From positions 52,712,972 to 52,776,971 of the forward strand of contig NC_064437.1 of the NCBI RefSeq assembly GCF_023343835.1: a stretch of DNA of 64,000 nucleotides, given 5' to 3'. The notes under the pieces are model-generated. The model worked only from the letters and a program-made list of their open reading frames with translations. It was not told where the DNA came from and made no database searches. Position 1 is the first letter of the stretch, and each line of letters opens with the position of its first letter. Source of the stretch: Lagopus muta (taxonomy: Eukaryota; Chordata; Aves; Galliformes; Phasianidae). This document shows, one piece after another, positions 1 through 12,000 of this stretch. The position numbers were made by a program, and so were the translations under genes.

Positions 1-1622
1 AGCCAGGGAAGTGCCCACACCCAGAGGTTTTGTTTTGATCATGCTGAATGCGTGTGCAATTCATCATCCAAATACTCGATGTCACTGGCTCCTGGTAATT
101 TATTGCAAGGAACATGATTTTGGCCCCTGCTGCAAGCAGGCTTGCGATGACGCGAAAAGCTGCAGCTGTCTTCAGTGCTTCCCTGCAGCAAGCTGAATGG
201 CTTGAGTTCCTCCAGGCTGCAGCAAAAGGCTCCTTTTCCAGCCCCTGGGTCATTTTTCTGGCCCAGCTTTGAACTCTCTTTGGTGCTTCCACATCCTTCT
301 TGAAAGAAAGGCTTCAGAGCTCACCCTGCCTGCCAAGAAGGGTAAAATCACTGAGCTTCTTCTCATGCAGATGCTGAAGGGACACATTGGTCCCCACACT
401 GCTCTGAACATCTCTGCTAAGGTAGTTGGTAGCACTGACGGATCTGCTAAGCCACAGCTTTTAGGGGAGCACCAAGAGCACATGGAACACGAAGGGTGGC
501 CACCAAGTCCCCAAGGACTCCCTTTGAGTCCTCTAGCATCTATCACTCCCATAATTTGCCAGCAAAACCAGCATCTTGCTGATGGAAAAGTACACAGAAA
601 GCAAGAAACTCCACAGTGCTGCAAGGAAAAGCTATCTAACAGGGAGCTAAGAGGCCATCTTCAGGCTTGGCCAAAAGCAGCTAGAGGAGGGCAGGAGGTT
701 TTCCCCCAGCCCTCTGGCCAAAGATGACCCAGCCAGTGGGAAGCAGGTTTGGATATCCCTGTGGCAGGCTGAGTGGCACTGCTGGCACCAACCAGATGGG
801 TGTTCCTCTTGGCTGGTAGCTGCTGCGGCAACAAGGACAGAGCCCCGTCCTGCAAAGCGGCCCTCTGAGCATGCCCCCTCCCTTCCTACAACCCTGCTTC
901 ATTTACCGCACACCTCCCAGCTTCTGCAGCGGATGAGGGGGGGGCCCTGCAGACGGTGGCTGCCAGCAGTGCACAGCCTTGCTTCCCTCCCCGGGGCCTG
1001 GGGCCCATCCTGTGTGCTAAGCGAGGCCGTGCCCTGTGGGAAAATATAGTATGCGGTGACGTAATTAAAAGGCTGCATCATTAACGCATGTGCACAGGGG
1101 CTGAGCATTTCCTATTTCTTGAATACTTGGCTTCCCTGCGCTATGGTCATGGGTGCTTAGCTCCAAAGGCGGCTTTCGGAGGAGAAATACCTCTGGGGAG
1201 TGAAGCACCCCAGGCTCTCTCCAGAGCCAATGTGCCATCAGCAGAGTGGGGAGCATGGGATAGATCGAGGGGTTCCAGCCTTGCACAGCAATGGGGTGGA
1301 AGGTGTCATTGTTCCATGTGGGCTGTGCGTGGCTCTGCAGCATGGCTGTGTGTGGGTCCATGAGATGTGAGATAGCATCCGTGCTGCTTTCCACCAAGCT
1401 GCATGGCCTGAGCTCCTTTAGAGGATATCGGTGTCTCTTAGCGTGCAAAGCCATGTACTCCTTCCTTAATCTCTTTCCTGGAAACAGCTACACCATTTTA
1501 GCTTGATCTGTGCCAAAAAATAAAAGCTCACCCCAAGGCAGACACCTGGCATGGAATATTCTCACACAGGCAGCCCAGACTCTCCTGGACTGGTGCTGCT
1601 GACTGTCCTCTCTGCCCTGCAG
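1..1622 (+). other. HPSE2: HPSE2 intron (3' part)
   Basis: This stretch precedes the first HPSE2 exon in the window and should be intron. I found no exon of the family in it. The pyrimidine-rich acceptor ends in AG at 1621-1622. A TGACGTAATTA stretch at 1057-1067 sits in an AT-rich patch (about 1038-1095) and could be a regulatory site. The short open frames here have no recognisable domains. Confidence 0.75.
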
Positions 1623-2871
1623 GACTATTGGCTGTCCCTACTGTACAAGCGGCTCATCGGACCCAAGGTGCTGGCCATCCACGTGGCCGGTCTGCAAAGG
1701 AAGCCCCGGCCGGGCAGGGTGATCCGTGACAAGCTCCGCATTTACGCCCACTGCACCAGCTCCCACAAGTGAGCCATGCACAGCGAGGGAAGCTGGGGGC
1801 TGTGGGGTAGCACCCGCCTGGGAACGGGGACTGCGGCAGGACAGCCCCGGCAGCAAAGATCAAGGGGGTGGATTTCACGAGGGGCCCCCGGTCGGTCAGG
1901 TTACCTGCCCAGGAGCCCAGCCTGCTCATTGTTTTACTGATAAGGTCTTTCAAAGCGCCCCAGCAAGCAGTGGGGGGTGGGGGGGAGGCAGCCACCTCCT
2001 CTGCAGACACAAGTTGCTATTGTGGAGGAGGAGAGGCTGTTTCTTTACACAGTCCAGATGCTTTCAACATGCCTCCAGCTCGGTAGGAAACCTTGTCCAG
2101 TAACTGACAGGTGCAAAGTGCTTTATAGCCTTTGTTTGGGGCTGTCTGATTAAGCAGGGACAGAGGATCAGTGTCTGGAGCTGTCAGTTGGGTGCCCCGG
2201 GTGGCGGGGGCAGACGCCACTCGCATAGCGAGCTCCCTCAGTTCTCAGCCTCCTCCTTGCAAGGTCCTGGGGGGGCTGCCCCCAGCTGCAGTGTCCCCCT
2301 CGAGCAGTGCCACTCCTGGTCGAGGAGAGCAGGGGAAATTGGGAAGCTGTCACGATGGGGAAGTGACATCTCCCTGCGGAGGATGATGTCCAACCTGGAT
2401 GGCTGCACGCTCACCCCAGACCCTTTTCCAGGGGTGATGCTCTCAGATGCCAACACACCCCTCAGCCCCCGCTCTCCCCTTTGCAGCCACAATTACGTGC
2501 GAGGTTCCATCACCTTGTACATCATCAACCTGCATCGCTCCCGGAAGAAAATCAAGCTGGCGGGGACGCTGCGGGATAAGATCGTCCACCAGTACCTGCT
2601 GCAGCCCTACGGCAAAGATGGGCTGCACTCCAAGTAAGCGCGGGGCTCCCGCTGGGGACCACCCCGTCCTTGGCGCCGCGCCCTGACCCTGTTCCGCTCT
2701 CGCAGGTCGGTGCAGCTCAACGGACAGCCTCTGGCCATGGTGGACGACGGGACCCTCCCCGAGCTAAAGCCCCGGCCGCTGCGGGCCGGCCGCACGCTGG
2801 TCATCCCCCCGCTGACCATGAGCTTCTACGTGGTGAAGAACGTGAACGCGTTGGCCTGCCGCTACCGATAG
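1623..2871 (+). CDS. HPSE2: HPSE2 (heparanase-2), last three coding exons
   Basis: This is the 3' part of the gene for heparanase-2, a secreted heparan-sulfate-binding relative of heparanase that lacks its hydrolase activity and modulates it. Exons are 1623-1768, 2487-2633 and 2706-2871 (TAG), and phases join cleanly (AA|C, AA|G). They encode the last 152 residues, the C-terminal beta-sandwich region. Recognisable pieces are [54 protein letters not shown] and the terminal NALACRYR, all nearly identical to human HPSE2. The rest of the gene, with the signal peptide and TIM barrel, lies upstream of the window. HPSE2 sits head-to-tail with HPS1, whose start codon is 682 nt past this stop. Identification is secure. 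Confidence 0.95.
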
Positions 2872-2879
2872 CCCGCGGC

Positions 2880-3553
2880 CCGCAACGGACCCACCGCTCG
2901 CTCCCCGGGACGCGCCGCTCCTCGGCAGCACGGCGCGGGCACCGCATCGCACCTCCTCCCCAAAGCCCGGACGCCCTCCAGCTCGGCACCCTCTGCCCCC
3001 ACCCGTGCCCGCTCCGCCCCGCGCACTGACGGCGGGGCTGCGGGGCTCCACCGGGAGGGTCGGGGCCGGGCCCGCCCCGCGTGCGGGGAGCTCGCAGCGA
3101 GCATGGAAGCAGCTCCCTCTGCTGCCGCTGCGAGCGCTGCCCGGACGCCGTGGGACGGGGGGAGCCGCGCGGGCGGGGCCTCGGCTGTAAATGTTGGTAA
3201 TTAAGTTAATGAGGCCCGCGGTGACGGGGAGCTCCTCGCCGTGCTAGGCGGAGGCGGCTCAGGCTGCGGGAGCGGAGGGTGCGGGCTGGAGCAGCCGGGA
3301 CGCACCGCGACGGAACGCGAGGCATAATAAAGCTGCGCTGCCCACCGCACCCGCCTCTTCTGTTCGCCGCGGGGCGGCACCGGAGCGGGGCGAGAGAGGA
3401 ACCGGAGCGGAGCACCCCGCGGCCGGGTGCGCGCTGCAAAGCCGCGCCGGGCCACCGGAGGCGCTGCGCGCGTGGGCGCGGCGGTCACGCGCGGCGGAGC
3501 AGGAAGCGGCGCGGGGCGGGCGGAGTCGCGTGGTCCCGGGGCCGGGCAGGGCT
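2880..3553 (+). promoter_or_regulatory. HPS1: CpG-rich HPS1 promoter region
   Basis: The sequence between the HPSE2 stop and the HPS1 start is dense in CpG and G/C runs, as expected of a housekeeping CpG-island promoter. It has no TATA box near the start. One AT-rich patch (TAATTAAGTTAATGAG, about 3198-3213) stands out within it. The HPS1 5'UTR and the HPSE2 3'UTR must share this interval. The transcription start cannot be placed from sequence alone. Confidence 0.6.
3326..3331 (+). terminator. Candidate HPSE2 poly(A) signal
   Basis: This AATAAA lies 455 nt past the HPSE2 stop, inside the GC-rich sequence before HPS1. It is the first canonical signal after the stop. If used, HPSE2 cleavage falls within about 200 nt of the HPS1 start codon, so the two transcription units nearly touch. 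It may instead be a chance match inside the HPS1 promoter. Confidence 0.4.
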
Positions 3554-6500
3554 ATGCGGTGCGTGCTGATCGCCAGCACCGCGGCCGAGCTGCTCTTCTA
3601 CTGGGCCGATGCCGCCTTCCTCCGCCGGTTGCGGCCGCCCGCCGCCACCGCCGCGCAGGTGGGGTGAGACGAGACGGGGCGGCCCCGGGCGGGCGGGCGG
3701 TCGGCTCACGGGGTTCGGAGACGCTGACTCGGGTGCGTGCCGCAGGGCCCGGCGCTGGAGGACAGCCTCAACACGCTGTTCGCGCCCCTCATCATCTCCT
3801 GCACCGCGCTGCTGGAGAAGCTGTCGGACACCTACACCTGCTTCAGGGCTGAAGGCGGGCGGCACCTCCACGTCCTGCACATGGTAGGGCCGGGCCGGGA
3901 GAGCCGGGGGGGGGGCGATCGAGGCTTATGCCCTGATCCCGCTGCCGCTTGCAGTTCGGGGATTGCTTGTACATCGCGGTGAACGGCGACGGGACGGAGA
4001 GCGAGGACGACTTGCGCAGGACGCTCTTCGTGCTGCGGCGCCTGGTGGAGGCTCACTGCGGCCTCGTCGCCCTCGATGCCCACCTCATCCGCAAGGAGTG
4101 AGCAGGGGAGCACCAACCGGCAAGGGCTGGGGGAGCTGCCGAGATGGGAGGATGGGAGCATATCCTGTAGTTGGTGCCCCCTGGCAGTGAGACTCCCTTC
4201 TCCTTTCCCTTTGCCTTGGTGATTTGGAATGCCCATCCATCTGGGGCATCTCATGCCTGGCTCACGCTCTGTGGCCATTGCAGACTGCGGCCAGCTGATT
4301 CAGAGCGGCGGGAGCGCAGCTGGAGCCTGTTGAGGGGGCTGCTGGAGACATACATCCGCCTGCGGGAGGAGGACCAGAGCTTTGCTGTGGAGGTAATGTT
4401 TCTTGGGACCTGCTGAGCACATCCCAGGGCTTCCTACAGGCTGGCAGTGGGTGATGCTGCATCCTGGAGAAGGACTCTTGGTGGAGATCTTTGGGCAGCC
4501 CCCAGGTTGTGATGCAAGGAGCAGCCCAGCCCTGCCCTGGCGCTGTGCGGTTGCATCTGCCTGGCTCAGCGGCCTCATCCCAACCCACCCCACAGGCGGT
4601 GGAGCGGCTGATCCATCCTCAGCTGTGTGAGCAGTGCATCGAGTTCCTGGAGAGGCAGGTGGTACAGCACATCAATGCCAGCCCTGAGCGTGGCGGGGAT
4701 GAGGTGGGACATGCCTTCCTCCTGGTGCACACCAAGCTGCTGGCCTTCTACTCCAGGTGCGCCTGGTCCTGGCTCCAGCACTCTCCCAGGACAGCTGCTG
4801 GCCCTCCTGCTTGACCCCTTTGCTCTCCATCCCACAGCCGCAATGCCAGCTCCATCCGCCCTGCTGACCTGCTCACCCTCATCCTCCTGGTGCAGGACCT
4901 GTATCCCAGCCAGAGTGCCGAGGAGGAGCTTGGCCCACAGGTGTGGGGGAAGTGGGCTGGGTTGTCCCAGGGTGTAATATCTTGCAGGTCAGGCTTTGAT
5001 TTTCCATCTTTCCTCTTGGAAGCCCGCAGCAGGGAAGGTGTTACCACAAGGACCCAAGAGAAGTGAGAGTATCCCTGTGAGCAAACCCAGCTCCCACGGG
5101 GCTACAGAGAAGGAGTCAGATGATCAGGTGAGAGTGGGTGGCAGCCCCAGGGGCTGCAAAGCTGGGAGCTGCAGCTTGGGATGCTGGTGGTGCTGCCCTG
5201 CAGTCACAGCACAGCTGAGCCAGCCCTTCCTGCTGGCAGGACACTGATGATCTTTCTGCACCTGAAGTCTACTACACACCTGAGCCCTCGCCAGGCAGAC
5301 AGAGCACAGGTGAGTGCCAGGTTGGTCAGTGCCTTGGGCTCCCCTGCCCCAAGGAGGTTTGGAGCTGCATGGGGGACTGGCAGGGAGAGTGGAGCTGCTG
5401 CCTTCTTGCAGGCAGTGAGAGCTGGTCGGAGAGCCTTGAGCTGGTGGGTGATGGAGATGCAGATGCTGCAGATGTCCAGGTAAGCATGGACGACATGATT
5501 CCACCTGTATCCATGCCTTCCCAGCCTGTCTTGGTGCTCTTTGTTATCTCTGGTCCTCACTATATCTCCCTTGCTGTGCTATGGCTACAAGTGTCCCAGC
5601 CTGTGGAGGCATGTGGCACATCCCCTGTGTTGTGCATGACAGTGTGTCAGCTCTGTGTTACTTCTTGCAGCATCCCCATCAATGTCAGTGGCACAGGGTT
5701 GAGGCTCTCTCAAAGCAGTCTGGTGTCTCCCTCTGCTGCCTCAGGGTTTCTGGGCTGCTTTCTTCCCTGCACTACTCTGCAAGCATTTGCTGGCCTCTGC
5801 AAAAGGTGTTTGCTGGCTGCAGGCAGCCTCCCTTCTGTCTGCTGCTCTTGTGGGGTACTTGCAGCTTTCAGGATGTTGGTTCCATCACCACGTCCCTCAG
5901 ATGATGCAGGGGCTGCACATTTCTCCTCTCTGCCCAGATGGCAGAGGACCTGCTCCAGACATTGGGCCCTCTGCTCCCAGAAGCTTCAAACCCCAGAAGG
6001 ATCTTCCTGGAGGCCAACCTGCGGGATGGCAGCTGCCTGTTACTGCCACACACCATGCACTGCCTCCCTCTGTGGCCTGGCATCTCCCTCGTTCTGCTGA
6101 CCAAGGTGAGCTGTAAGGTGAGGGGAGCAGGGTTGGGCTAGCTCCTGCCTGACCTGCATCTCCACTTCATGGCAGGGCCCCACGAGCCACGTGGCCGTCA
6201 CCTTGCACCAACTGCTGGATGGGTTCCTGGTACTGGAGAAGAAGCTGGAAGAGGGGCAGGAGGTGGGAGCCCCCCGTGCCCACCCCTTCCTGGCTGAGCT
6301 GCGGCAGCGCATGGATAAGTTTGTGAAGAAGCTGAGTGGACAGGACATGCAGGTGAGTGTGGGAATGCATGGACCTCATCCTGCTGTCTTTGTAGTTGAA
6401 CTGAGCCCAATCTCTAGTTGCAGAATGCCTGGGTGGAATTCAAGAACAAGATATTCTCCCGGAACGAGGCTGGGAGCAACCTGGAGTAAGTATGAGGGCA

Positions 6501-7929
6501 GCTGGGGAATATGGGATCCTTGCTCTGCCTGAATGCAGACCCCAAAGCTGGACCCCTCCCACTTAGGCTGCTGCATGTGCTGGGCACTGTGAAGCGACAG
6601 CTCTGCTCTGTATATCGCCAGCTCTTCCTCATCCCCACCAGCCACAGCCTGTCCCAGGGCCTGCGGGACCGAGCCCAGAAACTGATGAGGTGAGGCTGAG
6701 GGGTGCACAGACTGCCTGCAGCGGGGGGTCCTCATAGCTGCTCACTGCACCTCTGCTCGCAGGGAGAAGCTGCTGGACTGGCGAGACTTCCTGCTGGTGA
6801 AGAGCAGGCGCAATATCACCATGGTGTCATATCCGTCCCTGTGGCCAGGATGGGGTGAGAGGGAGAGAGGGAGGTTTCCACGGGGTACCAAAGTGGTTGG
6901 ACACCCTTAACCAGCCCCACATACCTGGAGGACTTTCCTGGCCTGGTGCACTTCATCTATGTCGACCGCACGGCTGGACAGATGATGGCACCGTCGCTCA
7001 GTGTGACAGAGAAGTCCAGCTCAGAGCTGGGCAAGGGGCCCCTCGCCGAATTTGTCAGGAGCAAGGTAGTGGTCCTGCAGTGCCTGGGCCTGACACCGGG
7101 CTGCTATGGTTCCAGGTGCTGAGGGCTGTGCTCAGATCACGGGAGGGGCAGTGGATGGAGGTTTGTGTCCAGGTGTGGATTGCCTTCCTTCCCCTAGGTG
7201 TGGTCCCTGATTGCACTGGCCCGGCGGTACCTGCAGAAGGGCTACACGACCCTCATGCTGCAGGATGGTGACTACTGCTGCTCCTATTTCCTCTGGTTTG
7301 AGAATGAGCTGGTAAGTGGGCTGAGCCCCTCTGCCCACACCACGGGGCTCCTTGTCCCTCTCTTCCCTGGTACAACCCTGCCCTCTGCTGTCATCCATCC
7401 CCAGGGCTATAAGCTGGAGGTGATGGAGGTGCCGGTTCTCTCTGATGACTCTGTGCCCATCGGGATGCTGGCAGGAGACTACTACAGGTGAGCAGTCCTC
7501 AGGCCTGTCATTGGGCAGCGATAACAGGGAACGTGCTGAAATGAGCATCCCATGTGCATTGGTGTGCTTGGGGAAACCAAGGGCAGCAGAGTGGCACCAG
7601 TGCTACAGTGCCATCTGGGCAGCACAGCCTGTGTCCTCAGCCTGGTGCTGTGACTGTGGGCCAGCAGGGATGGATGTCCTTGCCAGAAGCCTCCTAGGGA
7701 AATTTGGTTCCAAAGGGGCACAGCCAGCGCCATACCCTGCAGAGTATCCCTGCCTTTCCTTCCTAGGAAGCTGCTGCGTTACTACAGCAAGAACCAGCAG
7801 ACAGAAGTGGTGAAGTGCTACGAGCTGCTCACTGTGCATCTGGGCATAATCCCATCCGAGCTGGTGGTCCAGCAGGCCTGCAACTTGGCCCAGCGCCTCT
7901 GGGAACCCTCCCGCATCCCCCTGCTCTGA
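3554..7929 (+). CDS. HPS1: HPS1 (BLOC-3 complex subunit), complete
   Basis: HPS1 pairs with HPS4 to form BLOC-3, the exchange factor for RAB32/RAB38 in biogenesis of melanosomes and other lysosome-related organelles. Eighteen coding exons: 3554-3658, 3746-3883, 3955-4097, 4284-4392, 4596-4756, 4838-4940, 5023-5127, 5240-5309, 5412-5479, 5938-6105, 6176-6352, 6424-6485, 6567-6689, 6763-6828, 6921-7065, 7198-7311, 7405-7487, 7767-7929. They sum to 700 codons plus stop, the length I recall for human HPS1. Conserved blocks are [75 protein letters not shown] and [14 protein letters not shown]. The N-terminal part is longin-like. All introns are GT-AG except the fourteenth within the CDS, which is AT-AC (separate entry). 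Introns are tiny (71-458 nt), so the gene is far more compact than in mammals. Confidence 0.96.
6829..6920 (+). other. HPS1: U12-type AT-AC intron in HPS1
   Basis: This 92-nt intron begins ATATCCGT and ends AC, with CCTTAAC at 6905-6911 as a near-perfect U12 branch site. The branch adenosine is 10 nt from the 3' end. Removing it joins GTG TC to A TAC, giving VSYLEDF exactly as in human HPS1. No GT-AG alternative keeps the frame and this peptide. The human HPS1 gene is known to contain an AT-AC intron, recalled as intron 16, and with two noncoding 5' exons this is the same position. Confidence 0.93.
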
Positions 7930-7940
7930 GCTGGACTGGG

Positions 7941-7946
7941 ATTAAA
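7941..7946 (+). terminator. HPS1: HPS1 poly(A) signal (ATTAAA)
   Basis: ATTAAA lies 12 nt past the HPS1 stop codon, followed by a GT-rich stretch (GTGTGGGTGTTCC). This would give an unusually short 3'UTR of a few tens of nucleotides. No AATAAA follows before PYROXD2. Confidence 0.6.
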
Positions 7947-9000
7947 GCGGGTGTGGGTGTTCCTCGTGCTGCTTCTTCAGGGGGTGCGCGTGAGCTGGGC
8001 TGTGCCTGGAGGCAGCCACGTGCAGCCTCGCCGTCATGCAACCGGGTCAGGGCTTGCACTGCCCGGCTCTCCCCCTCTCCCTCTTGGCGAGCACCCAGCA
8101 GCCTCCTGGGACAGGCTGGGAGTGGGGCTGAGAGCTTTTTGGCAAATCACAGGGTTGTTGAAAAGTGCATTTCCAAAGCTGGATTTATAGTGTTGGCTTG
8201 GCCTCGCCGCCTGGCTTTGGCCAGAGAACAAAACATCATAGCCAATCTGCACTGCAAACTACGCCTTGTGTCCCCTATCTGCACCCCTAAACACAGGGCT
8301 GCAGCTTTGAGGTCCTCAAGCCTGGGAAGGTGGGGTGCATCCTGTGCACCCCCTGCCCATGTGCAGCTGCTGGGCATGTTGGTGCTGAGCTGAGTGCCAG
8401 CACGTGGTGCAGCTGAGGAAGTTCATGTGTCCTCCAGGCACAGCTGCTGTTGGTGCATGTGCAAGCACTCTGAGCTCTCTGTGCTCCAGGGGTTCCACGT
8501 GTCTCTCATAGCTGGGGCTGGGCACTGTGGCTTGGGGAGCACTGGACCATGGCAGGGCCTTTGCCCTGTGCTGCTGGGCAGGAATTTGTCCCACTGAGCT
8601 AAGCTCTGGGGCCAGAGCCAAGCCCAATCCTAGGCTGTCCGTTTCCCAGCTGCTATGGAGGGGCTGCAGTCCCCTTCACTGCAGCACTCAGTGGCCGCCC
8701 ACCCAGCCAGTTGCTGTGGATCCATGCACGCTCCCTGGGCTGCAGGCATCAGGCAGAATCTGACGTGGGACTGTGCCCACCCTCCCCAGTCATTACACAT
8801 CTACCAAGCAAAGCTTGGCTGAGTTTCAGCGGCAGGCACCGTCTCCTGCCCAGACTTCCCACAAGCCCTGAGATGCATTGTCCAGCCCCTGTGCCAAGGT
8901 GTCCCCTGCCCTGGGCCCCTGTCCCTACCCCGTGCTTGGAAATTCAGTGAGAGGCACGGCTGTGAAAGCAAAGTCCAGGAGCTACCAGCACAGCACAGAA
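7947..9000 (+). other. HPS1-PYROXD2 intergenic interval with PYROXD2 promoter
   Basis: No coding exon was recognised here. A CCAAT box (GCCAATCTG, about 8239-8247) sits in a short AT-richer patch from 8130 to 8290. The sequence just before the PYROXD2 start is not strongly CpG-rich and has no clear TATA box. The PYROXD2 5'UTR must lie somewhere in the last few hundred bases. Confidence 0.5.
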
Positions 9001-12000
9001 ATGTTGGCCAGGCTCCGTGCAGGCCTGGGTGCAGGCTGTGCTGTCCATGGACAATGGGGACAACGCCTGGCTCATAGCAGGACCACAGAAAAGCTGCAAA
9101 GAGAATATGATGCCGTGGTGATCGGGGCAGGTAACACAGGGCCAGGAACTAGTGCATGTGGGGCAGCCCCTAGCTGTATGTGGGTCTGGCATGGATGGGC
9201 ATGTGTTGCAGCTCCCTGGTGTGCTGCTGGCACGGGGGTCTGAGCAGAGCTGAGGTGTGTGGGGCCTGGGAATGTAGGGATGGAGAAGAAGCTTGCTGAT
9301 GCCTGCATTTTCATGCCCAGAGTCTCGCTATTTGGGTGCTCTGCATCTGTGTGGGGCAGGATGCCATGGGGCCACCCTGGCTCACCCCCCTCTCTCCTTG
9401 CAGGGCACAACGGGCTGGTGGCAGTGAGTACCAATAACAGAGCCTTCACCTTCATCCCCGGGGGCGGCACTGGGAGGAGGGTCTACAGGAAGCACTGGGA
9501 CTGGGGGTCCTACAGAGGTTTGGGAAGCAGGGACTTCCCTGGTAAGGGAATGGGGTCACCATGTGCAGGAAAGGGATGCGTGCCACCTGCAGTGTGACGC
9601 ATGCTCCCCACAGGCTGCCTACCTGCAGCGGGCAGGGCTGCGCACAGCCGTGCTGGAGAAACGCCATGTGCTGGGCGGCGCGGCTGTCACCGAGGAGATC
9701 GTGCCAGGTACCCCACGTGCACCACATCCTCCTGCCGCTACCTACCCTGTGCATGCCTCACCACCCCATGTTCTCCAGGCTTTAAGTTTTCCCGGGCTTC
9801 CTACCTACTCAGCCTGCTGCGCCCGCAGATCTATGCAGAGCTGGAGCTGCAGGTACTGCTGCCCTCCTGGCATGCTGGCAGGGCAAGCCTGCTGCATTGC
9901 CATCCCTGCAGTTTCCATCCTGACCCCATGCCTTGCAGCGGCATGGCCTGAGGGTGCTGCCACGGGACCCCTACTCCTTCACCCCGCTGCTGGAGGACAG
10001 GAACCCACCCCGCTCCCTGCTGATGGGGCATGACATGGCCCAGACCCAGCAGCAGATCGCCCAGTTTTCCCAGAAGGATGCTCAGGTACGGGGACAGTGC
10101 CTGGCCTAGGAGCCCCCCTGCCCAGCAGAGCAGTAGGGATGCGCATGGTGGAATATCTCCTTCTGACCACTTTCTGTCCCTGCTTAGGCTTACCCTAAGT
10201 ATGAGGTGTTTATGGGGTGCTTGTTGTCTGCCATCAGCCCGCTGCTGGATGTCCCCCCTGCAGATACAACTGCCCTAGGGCAGGGCTCCCTGCTGCAGAG
10301 GCTCCGTGCCCTGTGGCCCCTGCTGCAGACAGGTATGTGGAGACATGGGGACCCCCATATTGATGGTGGCTGGCCCAGCCCCAGGCACTGGTGGCCACCT
10401 TCTGGTGCAGCCATACTGGTCCTGGAACTGCCTTTTCTGACAGGGCTGGCACTGGGGCGGCACCTGCCCCACTTTTACGAGGTACTGACAGCCCCGATCT
10501 CCAAGGTATGTGCTAGCAGCAGTGGCACTTCCCTGCATGCTCATGGGGATCGAGACAGTCCACCCCTGAGCTTCTCCTTGTCTTCTGAACCAGATCCTGG
10601 ATCACTGGTTTGAGTCAGAACCTTTGAAGGCCACTCTGGCAACAGATGCAGTGATTGGGGCCATGAGCAGCCCCCACACCCCTGGCAGTGGGTGAGGGTC
10701 CCATCCCTTCCCTGGGTCTTGTGACTCTGTGTGCTGGCCACTGGAGCTCTCATAAAGGCATCCTTGCCATGGGGGCACACACAGGGGACAGACCTCATCC
10801 CCTTGGCTAACCACAGGTATGTGCTGCTGCACCACATCATGGGTGAGTTGGAGGGGCAGCGTGGTGCCTGGGGCTACGTGGCTGGGGGCATGGGGGCCCT
10901 GTCCCAAGCCATCGCCTCCGCAGCAGCCACCCATGGTGCTCACATCTTTACGGAGCAGGTATGGGGTTTCTGGTCTTGGTGAGTGCTGTGGGATGTCTGC
11001 TGCTGGCTGTGGGGATTAACTGAGTGATGTGACCTCACCTCTGCCCAGGCGGTGTGCCGTGTGCTGCTGGGAACTGATGGGCAGGCACAGGGCGTCGTGA
11101 TGCAGGACGGGACGGAGGTGAGGAGTAAAGTGGTGTTGTCCAACGCCTCCCCCCAGCTCACCTTCCTGGAGCTCACCCCACAGGTATGGGGCTACCATAG
11201 CACTTGGCATAGGGTCACATCCCAGCTGGGTCACCCCATCACCGCAGTGCCCTCTCCATCCCAGGAGCAGCTGCCAGAGGACTTTGTGCAGCGGATCCAG
11301 CAGCTTGACACACGTTCCCCTGTCACCAAAATCAATGGTAAGGACAAGGAGCCACCCTCACCATCCTTTGTCAGGCATGCTTGAAGCACTTATGCACCCC
11401 ATGATCTCCATCCAAGTGGCGGTAGACCGGCTCCCTAGCTTCCTGGCTGCCCCCAACACCCATGACAACCAACCTCTGCCCCACCACTGCTGCTCCATCC
11501 ACCTCAACTGCGAGGGCACACACCTCCTGCACCAGGCTTACACCGAGGCTGCCCAAGGGCACCCCTCCAGCAGGTAGGAGGTGCCTACCTTGCTCCCTGC
11601 CCACTGCCCTGGTGGTGCTAGGGGATGTTTTGTGGCTGTTTCTCACTCCCCCAGGCCCATGATTGAGCTGTGCATTCCCTCAGTGCTGGACCCAGGGCTG
11701 GCCCCTCCAGGCTGCCACGTTGTGTCCCTCTTCACCCAGTACACCCCGTATGAGCTGGCAGATGGGCAGCCCTGGGATGAGAAGGCTCGGAATGCTTATG
11801 CAGATACAGGTGTGTAAAGCACACATGGAGCAGGATAACGCCTGGAGCACCAGTCCCTGCCTATGGGAAGAGCCACCAATGCCTCCATTCCTCCATAGTG
11901 TTCGACTGCATTGAAGCCTATGCCCCAGGCTTCAAGGCATCCGTCATCGGCAGGGACATCCTGACACCACCTGACCTGGAGAGGATCTTCGGGCTGCCTG

